Shown: one piece after another, positions 25,991-34,636 of the stretch | Numbering within the stretch: the first letter of the stretch is position 1 | Layout: each line of letters begins with the position of its first letter | NCBI RefSeq assembly: GCF_041435215.1 | Contig: NZ_CP108394.1 | Span: 5,766,001 to 5,830,000, forward strand | Length of the DNA: 64,000 nt | Source: Streptomyces sp. NBC_01314 | GTDB lineage: Bacteria > Actinomycetota > Actinomycetes > Streptomycetales > Streptomycetaceae | Reading direction: 5' to 3' | Notes under the pieces: model-generated | Seen by the model: only the letters and a program-made list of their open reading frames with translations | Databases searched by the model: none | What the model was told of the DNA's origin: nothing | Translations under genes and position numbers: made by a program

Positions 25991-27772
25991 GTGAGCACCG
26001 AGAACGAGGGCACTGCGGTACCACCGGCCCCGTCCGCACCTCCCGTGCCGGTGGAAACTCCCGCTGCCTCCGCGCAGGCCCCGGCGCACGAGCCGAGCGC
26101 GGCCCCGGCGGAGCCGACCGCCCCGGCGCCCCCGGCCGGAACGACCGCCGACAACGCACCGACGACCCAGCTCCCGCCGGTCCCGCCGACGGCCCCGAAG
26201 CCGGACGCGACCGCGGTGCAGCCGCAGGTGCCACAGGCGGAGCAGCCGACGGCACAGCAGCCGGTGGCTCATCAGCCCGTGGCTGATCAGCAGCACCCGG
26301 AGCTGGTGTCCGCCGGGGCGCCCGGTTACGCGGCGGCGGGCCAGGCCCAGGGCTATGGCATGGGCCAGGCGCCCGGCGGGGGATACGGCCAGGCGCCCGG
26401 CGGGGGGTACGGACAGGCCCCCGGTGGGGCCGGGAGCTCCGCGCCCGACGCCGCCTGGCCGCCTCCGGCACCGCCGGCCGTCCCGTCGTACGCGGACAAC
26501 GGCGGTGGCGCGTACGCGGACGGCAGCGGCGCGTACGGCGACGTGGGCGCGGCCGGAGGAGCCGGCGGCACCGGCGGTCCCGGCGGGCCCGGTGACGGCG
26601 GCTGGGGCTCCTCGTGGCAGCAGACGCAGCAGCCGGCCCCCAAGCCGGCGGGCAACAAGCGGGGTGGTCTGATCGCCGCGATCCTCGTGGCCGCGCTGGT
26701 CGCGGGCGGGGTCGGCGGCGGCATCGGCTACACGCTGGCCGACCGCAACGACAACTCCAGCGGTTCCACCACCGTCGCGGCCTCCCAGAACGGCGGAGAC
26801 GTCAAGCGCGCGGCCGGCACGGTCGCCGCCGTGGCCTCCTCCGCGCTGCCGAGCACGGTCACCATCGAGGCGTCGAACAGCGACGGCGACGGCGGTACGG
26901 GTACCGGCTTCGTGTTCGACAAGGAAGGCCACATCGTCACCAACAACCACGTGGTGGCTGAGGCTGTCGACGGCGGCAAGGTGACGGCCTCCTTCCCGGA
27001 CGGCAAGAAGTACGACGCGGAGGTCGTCGGCCACGCGCAGGGGTACGACGTGGCGGTCATCAAGCTGAAGAACGCCCCGTCTAACCTGCAGCCGCTGACG
27101 CTCGGCGACTCCGACAAGATCGCGGTGGGCGACTCGACGATCGCGATCGGCGCGCCCTTCGGCCTCTCCAACACGGTCACCACGGGCATCATCAGCGCCA
27201 AGAACCGCCCGGTGGCCTCCAGCGACGGCTCCTCCGGCAGCAAGGCCTCCTACATGAGCGCCCTGCAGACCGACGCGTCGATCAACCCGGGCAACTCCGG
27301 CGGCCCCCTCCTCGACGCCCGCGGCAACGTCATCGGCATCAACTCGGCCATCCAGTCCGCCAGCAACGACAGCTTCGGCTCCGGCCAGGCGGGCTCCATC
27401 GGCCTCGGCTTCGCCATCCCGATCAACCAGGCCAAGAACGTGGCCCAGCAGCTGATCAGGACGGGCAAGCCGGTGTACCCCGTGATCGGTGCCTCGGTCT
27501 CCCTGGAGGAGGGCACGGGCGGAGCGAAGATCACGGATTCCGGTGACGGTGGCGCGGACTCCATCACCGCGGACGGGCCCGCCGCCAAGGCCGGCCTCAA
27601 GCCCGGTGACGTCATCACCAAGCTCGACGACCATGTCATCGACAGCGGCCCCACCCTCATCGGCGAGATCTGGACCCACCTCCCCGGCGACAAGGTCACC
27701 CTCACGTACACCCGTGACGGCAAGACCCGCACGGCGGACGTCACCCTCGGCGAACGCGAGGGCGACAGCTGA
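25991..27772 (+). CDS. Membrane-anchored HtrA/DegP-like serine protease with PDZ domain
   Basis: Trypsin-like protease for envelope protein quality control. The 593 residues comprise a Pro/Ala/Gln-rich disordered cytosolic N-terminus (about 1-220, with GQAPGGGY repeats), one transmembrane helix (about 224-248, GLIAAILVAALVAGGVGGGIGY), the protease domain with triad His320 (TNNHVV), Asp353 (GYDVAVIKL) and Ser436 (NPGNSGGPLL), and a C-terminal PDZ domain (about 490-590, AAKAGLKPGDVITKLDD). Start GTG at 25991 has AGGAG eight bases upstream. The catalytic domain faces outside. Single-gene unit with its own promoter region. Confidence 0.95.
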   Translation: MSTENEGTAVPPAPSAPPVPVETPAASAQAPAHEPSAAPAEPTAPAPPAGTTADNAPTTQLPPVPPTAPKPDATAVQPQVPQAEQPTAQQPVAHQPVADQQHPELVSAGAPGYAAAGQAQGYGMGQAPGGGYGQAPGGGYGQAPGGAGSSAPDAAWPPPAPPAVPSYADNGGGAYADGSGAYGDVGAAGGAGGTGGPGGPGDGGWGSSWQQTQQPAPKPAGNKRGGLIAAILVAALVAGGVGGGIGYTLADRNDNSSGSTTVAASQNGGDVKRAAGTVAAVASSALPSTVTIEASNSDGDGGTGTGFVFDKEGHIVTNNHVVAEAVDGGKVTASFPDGKKYDAEVVGHAQGYDVAVIKLKNAPSNLQPLTLGDSDKIAVGDSTIAIGAPFGLSNTVTTGIISAKNRPVASSDGSSGSKASYMSALQTDASINPGNSGGPLLDARGNVIGINSAIQSASNDSFGSGQAGSIGLGFAIPINQAKNVAQQLIRTGKPVYPVIGASVSLEEGTGGAKITDSGDGGADSITADGPAAKAGLKPGDVITKLDDHVIDSGPTLIGEIWTHLPGDKVTLTYTRDGKTRTADVTLGEREGDS

Positions 27773-27869
27773 CCCTCGTCGCACGCCCCCTCCGTCGTCC
27801 CCACGCCCCGGCCATCGGCTGTCGGGCGCGGGGACCGGGGGCGGGGACGACGGGCGGGGCGGGTCGGCG

Positions 27870-28097
27870 TCAGGCCGGAGGCTCCCACGGTGGGATCGGT
27901 ACGGCCCTGAAGTTCTCGCCGCCGTCCATCGACTCGTAGAAGATCTCGACCGTCAGGTGCTCACTGACGAGCGTCCAGAACCACGCGTGCTCAACCTGGT
28001 CGAAGTCGTCGAGAAACAGCAGGTGGCACGGAGGCTGGCCGCCTCACCAGGGCGGGTGGCCGGGTAGTAGCTCGCGACCTGCTGCCAACCGCGAGCA
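27870..28097 (-). pseudogene. Remnant of an unrecognised gene, frame broken
   Basis: The minus strand shows protein-like sequence split between frames: GWQQVASYYPATRPGEAA upstream, then after an in-frame TGA and frame change FLDDFDQVEHAWFWTLVSEH and FYESMDGGENFRAVPIPPW before a TGA at 27870-27872. No start or family is recognised. It directly follows the gene ending at 28102 on the same strand, so it may be the decayed second gene of that pair. Confidence 0.4.
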
Positions 28098-28101
28098 TGA
28101 C

Positions 28102-28605
28102 CTAGCGAAATCCGTTCTGCGGGACTCGTTCAATCGCGACAGGCGGAGCGGAGTCCAGCTCGATTGTGTCCCCTTCGCCTTCGGTGGTCCCTTCGGCGCT
28201 GGGGCGATCGAGGGGAAGCACGATCAGCAAGGTGTGTGGCCGCGGGAGCCGACCGGTGTCCATGGGCGGGTCGTAGTGCCCGACATCGATGACGCGCACC
28301 AGTGTCTCTGGGATTCCGACGAGGCATGTGTCGTCCGGCTTCAGGGTCCGTGGGTCCTGTTCCGTTCGGAAGAGTGACCACTCCCAGCCGTCGGGTTCGA
28401 CAGGCAGGGCGAACCGGCCGTTCCAGCCATACTGCGAGTCAGGATCGACTCCTCCCCACGGCCACTCGATCGCCACATAAAACCGCGATACCTCAGTAAC
28501 CCGTGCCAGGGCCGGCGCACACGACACCCGGAGTATGTCGCCCACTTGATAGTCCGGGTTGCTGCCCTGCGTCACTTGCTGCCCCTCACCTGTGGTGACC
28601 GGCAT
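28102..28605 (-). CDS. Hypothetical protein
   Basis: The 167-residue product is not recognised. It has a beta-rich look (YQVGDILRVSCAPALARVTE, FYVAIEWPWGG, DDTCLVGIPETLVRVIDVGH) and may form a small barrel resembling ribosome- or nucleic-acid-associated folds, but this is speculative. Start ATG at 28605 lacks a strong Shine-Dalgarno. Codon choice is less GC-biased than in neighbours, in keeping with an accessory patch that also holds the remnant downstream and an IS remnant. Confidence 0.55.
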   Translation of the reverse strand: MPVTTGEGQQVTQGSNPDYQVGDILRVSCAPALARVTEVSRFYVAIEWPWGGVDPDSQYGWNGRFALPVEPDGWEWSLFRTEQDPRTLKPDDTCLVGIPETLVRVIDVGHYDPPMDTGRLPRPHTLLIVLPLDRPSAEGTTEGEGDTIELDSAPPVAIERVPQNGFR

Positions 28606-28684
28606 CGAAGGTTACCGGCGGAGCTGCGTTTCCAACCGGCGGTAGAGCGCGGCGGGGCGGTGGCGACTGCCGTGCGCCACTACT

Positions 28685-28930
28685 TCATGCACCTTCGGTG
28701 TCCAGCCGCTCCGCTGACTGGAGCAGGTACTTGGGCAGTTTTGAGCCGGCCGCCAACACCTCGATGCCGATGAGGCGGCCCAGCTCGTCGAAGTCGAGGT
28801 TGATCATGCCGTCGACGTCCACCGGATCGCAGGGATACGTGTGGGCGGAGTACACGTGGACCTGTGGATCGGTGAAGTACACGTACGCTGCATTCGCGGT
28901 CTTGTCGTAGGTGACCCTGACGTCTGCCAC
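28685..28930 (-). CDS. DUF2283 family small protein
   Basis: An 81-residue protein matching DUF2283: DVRVTYDKTANAAYVYF at the start, then INLDFDELGRLIGIEVLAA, the two beta-strand motifs of the family. Function is unknown; relatives are often near mobile elements or toxin-antitoxin genes. Start GTG at 28930 gives MADVRVTYDK. It sits between a hypothetical gene and a transposase remnant. Confidence 0.75.
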   Translation of the reverse strand: MADVRVTYDKTANAAYVYFTDPQVHVYSAHTYPCDPVDVDGMINLDFDELGRLIGIEVLAAGSKLPKYLLQSAERLDTEGA

Positions 28931-28999
28931 GGTGAACTGGCTCCCTCGTTGTCGTTGACGGCGGCACTGTTTTTCGTCCGTGTCGGTACTTCGCCGACC

Positions 29000-29430
29000 T
29001 CATGCGGACGCGGCGAGCTGCAAGACCAGGACAGCCTTGACGATGTCCGTGATGCGGGTGGTGCTGCAAGGGAGTTTGCGTAGGTGGCGCCAGGACTTGA
29101 GGGTGGCGCTGGCCTGTTCGCCGACGGCGCGGATCTTGGCGTGTGAGGAGTTCACCGCGCGCTTTCCAGCCGGGAGCGTGCTCCAGAGGCCCCGGCAGGG
29201 CGGGTGAGGCCCAGGGCAGGCGTCCCAAGGGAGCAGCGATGACCTGGACGTTCATGCCGTGGCGCTTGTCCTTGCCGGAGTAGTGGGGGCGGTCGGCGGC
29301 GATACGGTCGATCGACAGCTGGGTGCCGTCCAGGATGACGAATGCCGCAGCAGGGGCCAGATTGCTGGGGCGCGTCTGGACGATCGCGGGCGGCGGCACT
29401 GGCAGCCGGAAACAGGGCCAGTGGACCCCG
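29000..29430 (-). pseudogene. IS5-family (DDE_Tnp_4 type) transposase remnant
   Basis: Two pieces of a DDE transposase in different frames with the middle deleted. The upstream piece reads FVILDGTQLSIDRIAADRP then YSGKDKRHGMNVQVIA (first catalytic Asp in LDGT). The downstream piece reads HAKIRAVGEQASATLKSWR and ends with KAVLVLQLAASA before the TGA at 29000-29002. The 5' part and the segment with the second Asp are missing, and no terminal inverted repeats were identified. Confidence 0.8.
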
Positions 29431-29505
29431 TGTGGACCACGCCCTCCGAGCAGTGCCCGCGCCCGGTACGCTGTACCCGCTCCGTCCCTGGTGGGCCGGG
29501 GCGTA

Positions 29506-29590
29506 GGTGGGTTGCCCGAGCGGCCTAAGGGAACGGTCTTGAAAACCGTCGTGGCGCGAGTCACCGTGGGTTCAAATCCCACACCCACCG
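29506..29590 (+). tRNA. tRNA-Ser (anticodon UGA)
   Basis: An 85-nt gene. Acceptor ggtgggt (29506-29512) pairs with acccacc (29583-29589) and G is the discriminator. The anticodon loop cttgaaa gives UGA. The long variable arm is typical of tRNA-Ser and the T-loop reads ggttcaaatcc. CCA is not encoded. Confidence 0.96.
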
Positions 29591-29599
29591 CAGGTGAAC

Positions 29600-29630
29600 G
29601 GCCCCTGACCAGCTAGATCGGTCGGGGGCC
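29600..29630 (+). terminator. Hairpin terminator after tRNA-Ser(UGA)
   Basis: ggcccctgacc (29600-29610) pairs with ggtcgggggcc (29620-29630) with one mismatch, ten bases after the tRNA. Confidence 0.8.
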
Positions 29631-30119
29631 TTCGGCTTGGTCGGTGTCCGAGGGCTCCCGCTGTTCCCTGTGGTTTCCCGGTCTACCGGGCACGCAAGGG
29701 GCACGGCAACTGTTGTTCCTGGTGGAGGTCGCTCCCGGGTTCCCGCGAGCGTCATCCTCGTCGAGCCGAACGCCCGGACACGGGCGAGAACATCCGCTTC
29801 TCCCGTGCCTTGCTCGAAGAGCGGCGCACCCCCGTGTCATCCGGCCTGCTCGTCAGCAAGGAGGTGAAGACACGGCTTCTGGACGGCTTCGAGGACCTTT
29901 GCATGGCGAGCTCAGCCCCGCCTAGTCGGAGATTGACGCGCCGGTGATCGCGCAGTTCCGCGGTGAGTACGGAACCAAGAGAATGTCGGTCCAGCGGTTT
30001 TCCACGATTCGACTCGGCTCGACGACCCCTCTGCACACCTCACGGCATTCCCAGCGGCGAGTCTGCGGACGTGATCGCTGCCCTGTAACGGTGGTGGTCC
30101 GGCGCGCCGTCGATCCCGC
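29631..30119. other. Gene-poor stretch downstream of tRNA-Ser
   Basis: About 490 bp without a supported gene. At about 29785-29925 the plus strand reads protein-like sequence (ENIRFSRALLEERRTP, then KEVKTRLLDGFEDL) without a start or known family; it may be a decayed fragment of an element once integrated at the tRNA. Confidence 0.4.
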
Positions 30120-31622
30120 TCAGTTTGCGAGGGGGGTCCAGCCGTCGCGCGCGTACCAGTAGGAGGGCAGGCCCTTGGTGCCGCTGGTGCGGAACGGGCT
30201 GCCGTGGTCGTCGATGCGCTCGGTGCCGGTACGGCCCTGCGAGGACCAGTCGAGCTCCAGATACCAGCGGCAGTCGCAGTCGACGGTCCGGGCGTCGATC
30301 ATCAGCACCTCGGGATCCTTCGAGGACACCTGGTAGGGCATGCGTATCGCCGCGGAGTTCGTGCCGTCCTCAACGCCCTGGACCGAGCGGGCGATCGGCC
30401 GGTCCATGTCCAGATCCACGGCGAACGAGCGAGGGTCGAGGTCGGCGCCGCAGCCCTGGCCCGTGAAATAGACGGTGCCCTTCACCGGGGCGGCCCGTCC
30501 CACGACGCGGACCCGCAGCGCATCCAGGACGACGGCCGTGTCCGTCCGCCCCTGCACGGAGACGTCCACGAGTGTCTGGCCGCCGTGTACCGCGCCCTGT
30601 GTACGCGCCCACGGGGTGGCGTCCTGCGGGGCCGGGGGAGGCGGCACCTGCTGGGGTGCCTTGTCGATGATGTAGTTGTGATTGCAACCGGACGCCCAGA
30701 GCTGGGAGTTCACGGTCCAGGTGAGGGGCGGGACGGCGGCATCGGGCTTGGCGGAGGGGCTCTTGGACGGGCTCTTGGACGCGTCCATGGACGGGCTCGA
30801 CGAGTGGTCGTCCGCGTCGGGTGCCTTCGGCGAGGGCGTGCCCGATGGCCGGCCGCGCTTGGAGGAGGTGGGGGCGGACAGTGGCGGGGAGCCGTGCCGT
30901 GCGCCCACGTTCGTCGTGCCGGCCGCCTGGTCGTCGCTGGTGGCCGAGGAGTGCCCGGACGACAGGGCGGACAGGCCGCCCAGGGTGGCGATCAGCGCGG
31001 TCACGAGAGCCGCGGTGACCGCGACGCGGTGTCTGTACCAGGGCTTTCGCGATACGGGGCGCGACGCCGCGTCGTGCTCGCGCGCCGAGCCGGGGAGGCT
31101 TTCCGCGGAGGTCTTCCGGGGGCCGGGCAAGGGGCCGGGCGCGGCTTCGGGCACGGAGCCGGCGGCAGTCGCGGCAGTCGTGGGCACGGAGCCGGCGGCA
31201 GTCGCGGCAGTCGTGGGCACGGAGCCGGCGGCAGTCGCGGCAGTCGTGGAGACGGAGTCGGCGGCCACCTCGGCCTCGAGTTCAGCCGCGCCATCGGTCA
31301 TGGGGCCCTCGCTGCCTGCCGAGCGGGCTCCGGCGACTCCCGGTACGGACCCGGCCGCCGTCCGGGACCGTTGTCGTGCCGCCACTGCCAGGACCCACCG
31401 CCGGTGCAGCTCGATCCGTTCGGCCGGACTGGCCTTGCACATCGCGGCGAACCGTTCCAGGGGTGCGAAGCCGAGCGGCACGGCGTCCCCCGCGCAGTAC
31501 CGGTGCAGCGTCGAGGCGTTCATGTTCAGGCGCCGCGCGAGTGCCGCGTAGCTGTGGTCCGTGCGGGACTTCAGACGCCGTAGAAGCGCCGCGAACTCCT
31601 CCACATCGTCCTGGTCCGACAC
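30120..31622 (-). CDS. Membrane-anchored XRE/HTH-domain protein with extracytoplasmic C-terminal domain
   Basis: The 500-residue protein has an N-terminal helix-turn-helix (about 5-70; EEFAALLRRLKSRTDHSYAA, LNMNASTLHRYCAGDA), a repeat-rich linker with three copies of TTAATAAGSVP, one transmembrane helix (about 195-215, VAVTAALVTALIATLGGLSAL), a Ser/Pro/Lys-rich spacer, and an extracytoplasmic domain with paired cysteines (GCNHNYIIDK, GQGCGADL, DCDCRWYLELDW). This topology suggests a one-component transmembrane sensor or a DNA-tethering protein. Start GTG at 31622 is preferred because GGGGAG lies about six bases upstream; an ATG at 31643 is in frame but would include that site. It is divergent from a small secreted-protein gene. 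Confidence 0.8.
   Translation of the reverse strand: MSDQDDVEEFAALLRRLKSRTDHSYAALARRLNMNASTLHRYCAGDAVPLGFAPLERFAAMCKASPAERIELHRRWVLAVAARQRSRTAAGSVPGVAGARSAGSEGPMTDGAAELEAEVAADSVSTTAATAAGSVPTTAATAAGSVPTTAATAAGSVPEAAPGPLPGPRKTSAESLPGSAREHDAASRPVSRKPWYRHRVAVTAALVTALIATLGGLSALSSGHSSATSDDQAAGTTNVGARHGSPPLSAPTSSKRGRPSGTPSPKAPDADDHSSSPSMDASKSPSKSPSAKPDAAVPPLTWTVNSQLWASGCNHNYIIDKAPQQVPPPPAPQDATPWARTQGAVHGGQTLVDVSVQGRTDTAVVLDALRVRVVGRAAPVKGTVYFTGQGCGADLDPRSFAVDLDMDRPIARSVQGVEDGTNSAAIRMPYQVSSKDPEVLMIDARTVDCDCRWYLELDWSSQGRTGTERIDDHGSPFRTSGTKGLPSYWYARDGWTPLAN
31155..31260. repeat. 33-bp tandem repeat, three units, in the HTH-TM gene
   Basis: Three near-perfect 33-bp units built around cggagccggcggcagtcgcg encode an 11-residue repeat (TTAATAAGSVP) just before the transmembrane segment. 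The unit is a multiple of three, so copy-number change would alter linker length in frame. Confidence 0.85.
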
Positions 31623-31857
31623 CGGTTCTCCCCTGCCTCGCATCCCAGGACGGTATCCCAGGCACCCCTCATAAGGAGAGCTCAGATGGCCTGGGACGGT
31701 TCCACCGTTGCGGGTGGGTCGCCGTCCGTTGTGGCCGGACCGAGGGGCCGCCGATGCTCTTGGTGTCGCCGGAGCCGCCTCCACGCCACAGGGTCGAGAG
31801 GCCGCCCCGTACACAGCGACGCACTTCCGGACCCATCGAAATCGGGGAAGCACACTG

Positions 31858-32358
31858 ATGAACAGCAACACGACCACCCGCAAGCACGGCCGCCGCACCG
31901 CCCTGATCGCGGGCCTCGTCGCCGCAGTGGTCCTGCCGCTGGGGCTTACCGCGACGGCTCAGGCGACCACGGGAGGGACTACGGCGAGCGCCGTCGCGCA
32001 GCGGACGATCAGCGGCAAGTCGTCGGACGACGTGACCCATGTCGCGGACTTCTACGGCGCCTACATCGACGCCCAGCTCGAAGCGGACAACGGCAGGCTG
32101 ACCACCGAACTCCGCGAGTTCTACGTCCGGGCCGACTACCTGCGTGAGCTGGCGAAGTGGGAGGACCGCAACGGAATGGACGGCATCCTGCACGCTCAGA
32201 ACGTCCCGGGGAAGTGGACGGTCAAGGGCACCGGCACCGCCGGCCAGGTCGACGTCACCCTCACCTGGGGGCAGGGGGCCACCACCAAGCTCGTCGTCAA
32301 GCTGGACCGCAACCACAAGATCACCCGCATCGGCACCCCGCGCGCCGGCGGCAAGTGA
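31858..32358 (+). CDS. Small secreted protein of unknown function
   Basis: The 166-residue protein has an n-region with Lys/Arg (NTTTRKHGRR), a hydrophobic core (TALIAGLVAAVVLPLGL) and a likely AxA cleavage site near residue 36 (ATAQA). The mature part (VADFYGAYIDAQLEADNG, LTTELREFYVR, KLVVKLDRNHKI) looks like one compact alpha/beta domain with no cysteines. No family is recognised. Start ATG at 31858. The gene is divergent from the membrane-anchored HTH protein at 31622, a plausible but unproven regulatory pairing. Confidence 0.75.
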   Translation: MNSNTTTRKHGRRTALIAGLVAAVVLPLGLTATAQATTGGTTASAVAQRTISGKSSDDVTHVADFYGAYIDAQLEADNGRLTTELREFYVRADYLRELAKWEDRNGMDGILHAQNVPGKWTVKGTGTAGQVDVTLTWGQGATTKLVVKLDRNHKITRIGTPRAGGK

Positions 32359-32486
32359 CCGCATCCGTCCTCCGGAGCCGGGCACGCACACCGCATGCCG
32401 GCCCTGTGCGGCGGGGCTACGAGATGCGGTCTGTGGGAGGGGCGCTGATTCTGGTGGGGATGGCGCAAACAGCGGAAGGAGCCGCC

Positions 32487-32696
32487 ATGTCTGTGATGGA
32501 CAAGCTCAAGCAGATGCTGAAGGGCCATGAGGACCAGGCCGGGCAGGGCGTCGACAAGGCCGGCGACCTCGTCGACGACAGGACGCAGGGGAAGTACAGC
32601 GGCCAGGTCGACTCCGCGCAGGAGAGGCTCAGGCAGCAGCTGGGCTCGGAGCAGACAGGGCAGAGGGAGACCGGCCGCGAGGACCCGCCCCGGTAG
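32487..32696 (+). CDS. Rv0909-like antitoxin family small protein
   Basis: A 69-residue, highly charged helical protein: MSVMDKLKQMLKGHEDQ then VDKAGDLVDDRTQGKYSGQ, the pattern of the Rv0909/MT0933-like antitoxin family in actinobacteria. The family name comes from mycobacterial toxin-antitoxin surveys; many Streptomyces copies, this one included, have no toxin gene beside them, so an antitoxin role is doubtful. Start ATG at 32487 has gaagga about seven bases upstream. A strong terminator follows. Confidence 0.8.
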   Translation: MSVMDKLKQMLKGHEDQAGQGVDKAGDLVDDRTQGKYSGQVDSAQERLRQQLGSEQTGQRETGREDPPR

Positions 32697-32750
32697 GGGT
32701 GCCGTGGTGACGCCGCGGCCCGCGAGGGCCGTCAGTCCCAACTCGTCCAC

Positions 32751-32781
32751 GCGAGAGGCGGCCGCCGCGGCCGCCTCTCGC
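32751..32781. terminator. 14-bp perfect stem terminator
   Basis: gcgagaggcggccg (32751-32764) and cggccgcctctcgc (32768-32781) form a perfect stem with a 3-nt loop, 55 bp after the small antitoxin-like gene. Confidence 0.85.
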
Positions 32782-33103
32782 GTCGCGGTTCGGGTAGGGC
32801 ACGAGATCGGGTTCCGAGGCGTGACGCGTACTCGTCCGCGTTGCCCTCCGCTACTGACCCACGATGGCTCCACGACTGACCCAATGCCTGGCCCACTACT
32901 GGCCCCTGACTGACCCACGACCGGCCAACAGGCCCACCACCGATCCGCCAAGCCCGGTCCACGTCCGGCCCGGCACCAACCGGCCAAGCCGGTCCACGAC
33001 CAGCTCCGACGACTGATGACTGATGACTCACGACCGGCGACGGGCGACCGACGTCCGGAAACGCGGGCGCCGGTCGTTCGTCCGGTGGGCCGGAGTCTCG
33101 CGC
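32782..33103. repeat. Degenerate ctgacccac / ggtccacgac repeat tract between convergent genes
   Basis: Irregular short direct repeats (variants of actgacccac, ggcccactac, ggtccacgacc, and gactgatgactgatgactca near 33012) fill about 320 bp between convergent genes. No gene is supported. Confidence 0.5.
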
Positions 33104-33976
33104 TCACATCCCCCGCCCCGACATCCGTGCCGCCGAGGCCACCGTCGACCGGGCCTCCCGTTCCGTGAGGCCCGTGTGTACGGCCGCCTCGACCAGCGCG
33201 TTCGTGAGGTCGGGGTCGAGGCCGTTCTCGTACGCGCGGCAAGCGGCCCAGAAGAGGCGGGTGTTGCGTTGGCCCTCCTGGGCGGTCAGGACGAAGTGGA
33301 TCAGCCCGTGGCCGTGTCCGGGGCCGTGGCCGCCGGCCGAGCCGGAGGGGTTCGTGCGCGCCGGTGGCAGCAGGAGGCGGAGCAGAGCCGGTGGGCAGGG
33401 GGCCGGGGGGAGGTGGGAGGTGCCAGGGGCCGTGCCGTAGACACCGTGGTCGGTGCGGGAGCCGGGGCCGACGAGGTAGCCGCCGGCGCCGCGGATGTCG
33501 ATGCCGGGGGCCAGCCGGCTCGCGGAGTTGGGGACGACGACGTCGGGCGGGCCGGTGAGCCAGAGGTGGCGTCCGCCGCTGGGGGTCAGCACGACGACCG
33601 TCTCGGGGATCGTGAAGAGGTGGCGCAGGGCCAGTTCGCGGAGGGCCGCCGAGGAGTCCGTACCGGATTTCGTGTCGAGGTCGACGCCGATCAGATGGTG
33701 GGGGCGCAGGCCGCAGGCGATGCCGTAACCGGTGGCCCAGGGGGCGGCGGAGAAGAGTTCGCGGACGCGGCGGGGGTCGGTGGAGGCGTCGTGGACGCCA
33801 TGGCCGAAGCGGCCGCACTCGCCGTGACAGGGGCGGGGCGCGGGGTCGTCCCGGTGGGGGGAGCGCAAGGCCGGGAGTTTCGAACGGGAGAGGGGGATCA
33901 CCGCCAGTCCGCGTTCGGCGGCGGAGAGGGCGTGTGCCAGGGCCAGGGTGCCGGCCTGCCGGTCTGTGGTGGCCAT
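33104..33976 (-). CDS. Bifunctional DNA primase/polymerase N-terminal domain protein
   Basis: Stand-alone prim-pol domain protein of 290 residues. Family features: ALSAAERGLAVIPLSRSKLP near residue 15, CGRFGHGVHDASTDP (Cys/His pattern), WATGYGIACG, LIGVDLDTKSG (the DxD catalytic motif), VVVLTPSGGRHLWLTGP (the SGG.H element) and GIDIRGAGGYLVGPGSRT. A C-terminal helical region (TLFWAACRAYENGLD-like and TEREARSTVASA) follows. Start ATG at 33976 is accepted although GGAGGT is only one base upstream; the in-frame alternative at 34126 adds 50 unrelated residues. Unlike the protein at 21024, the catalytic motif is intact. No replicon or helicase gene is adjacent, so it may be a relic of an integrated plasmid or a repair factor. 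Confidence 0.85.
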   Translation of the reverse strand: MATTDRQAGTLALAHALSAAERGLAVIPLSRSKLPALRSPHRDDPAPRPCHGECGRFGHGVHDASTDPRRVRELFSAAPWATGYGIACGLRPHHLIGVDLDTKSGTDSSAALRELALRHLFTIPETVVVLTPSGGRHLWLTGPPDVVVPNSASRLAPGIDIRGAGGYLVGPGSRTDHGVYGTAPGTSHLPPAPCPPALLRLLLPPARTNPSGSAGGHGPGHGHGLIHFVLTAQEGQRNTRLFWAACRAYENGLDPDLTNALVEAAVHTGLTEREARSTVASAARMSGRGM

Positions 33977-34329
33977 ACCTCCATGTTCGTACGGGTGTTC
34001 GATAAAGGGAAGGGGGTCCGGGGTGTCCTTTCGGTCGTCGAGGGTCTGTTCGCGGGTTGGCCGGAAAGCCGCCGGAACGCTTCGCCCCTTGTCCCGCTTG
34101 ATCTTGCTGTCGTTCGCCGGGCTCATCCCTGCTGAGCTGGGAGTTCCTTGATCGAAGGGGGTTTATCGACTTGTCATCACACTTCGGAGGGAATGGGAGC
34201 TTCCGGGGTGGTTCGCCGGGGATTCGGTGGGCAGCTCTTGGATCGCGACCTCGAAGGCCGGCATCGAGGCGGTCGGCCAACCGCCTCGGGACAGCCCGTA
34301 CCTGTGCGAAAGCCCTGGAGGGAATGCGC
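33977..34329. other. Divergent intergenic region
   Basis: About 350 bp between the prim-pol gene and the frameshifted secreted-protein gene. The lower-GC part near 34125-34185 (ttccttgatcgaagggggtttatcgacttgtcatcac) probably contains a promoter. No gene is seen. Confidence 0.45.
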
Positions 34330-34636
34330 ATGGCAAGCATCCGTACCGCCCGCGTTCTCGCCGCAGTCTCGGCGCTCCCGCTCGCCGCCGCCCTCTTCGC
34401 AGGCGTCGCCACGGCCGACAACGGCTCCTTCGCGGACGACGGATCGAACGCCCGGCGTGGCGAACATCGTCGGCAGCGGTGTCGGCCACGACAACAAGGG
34501 CAACTCGTCGACCTCGCAGCAGCAGGCGAACGGCTCGGGTGCCTCGAACCAGAACAACACCGCCCAGGTCAACGGCTCCGGCCTCACGGCCATCGATCAG
34601 AAGCACGCCGTCGTCAGCTTCACCGACCTCTGGTGA
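34330..34636 (+). pseudogene. Small secreted Gly/Asn/Gln-rich protein gene with a frameshift
   Basis: A signal peptide (MASIRTARVLAAVSALPLAA then ALFAGVATADNG) is in one frame. The rest of a typical Streptomyces small secreted protein (GVANIVGSGVGHDNKGN, then QQQANGSGASNQNNTAQVNG and FTDLW-stop) is in another. The frame changes near 34450-34460, inside the aacgcccggcgtggcg stretch, so one base appears gained or lost. Start ATG at 34330 is eight bases after GGAGG. Either a true pseudogene or a sequencing indel; I cannot tell which. Confidence 0.75.

Noticed and set aside
33985..34005. LexA-like box near the prim-pol gene (gttcgtacgggtgttcg)
   Set aside because: The two gttcg elements are direct repeats, not the palindromic GAAC-N4-GTTC form.
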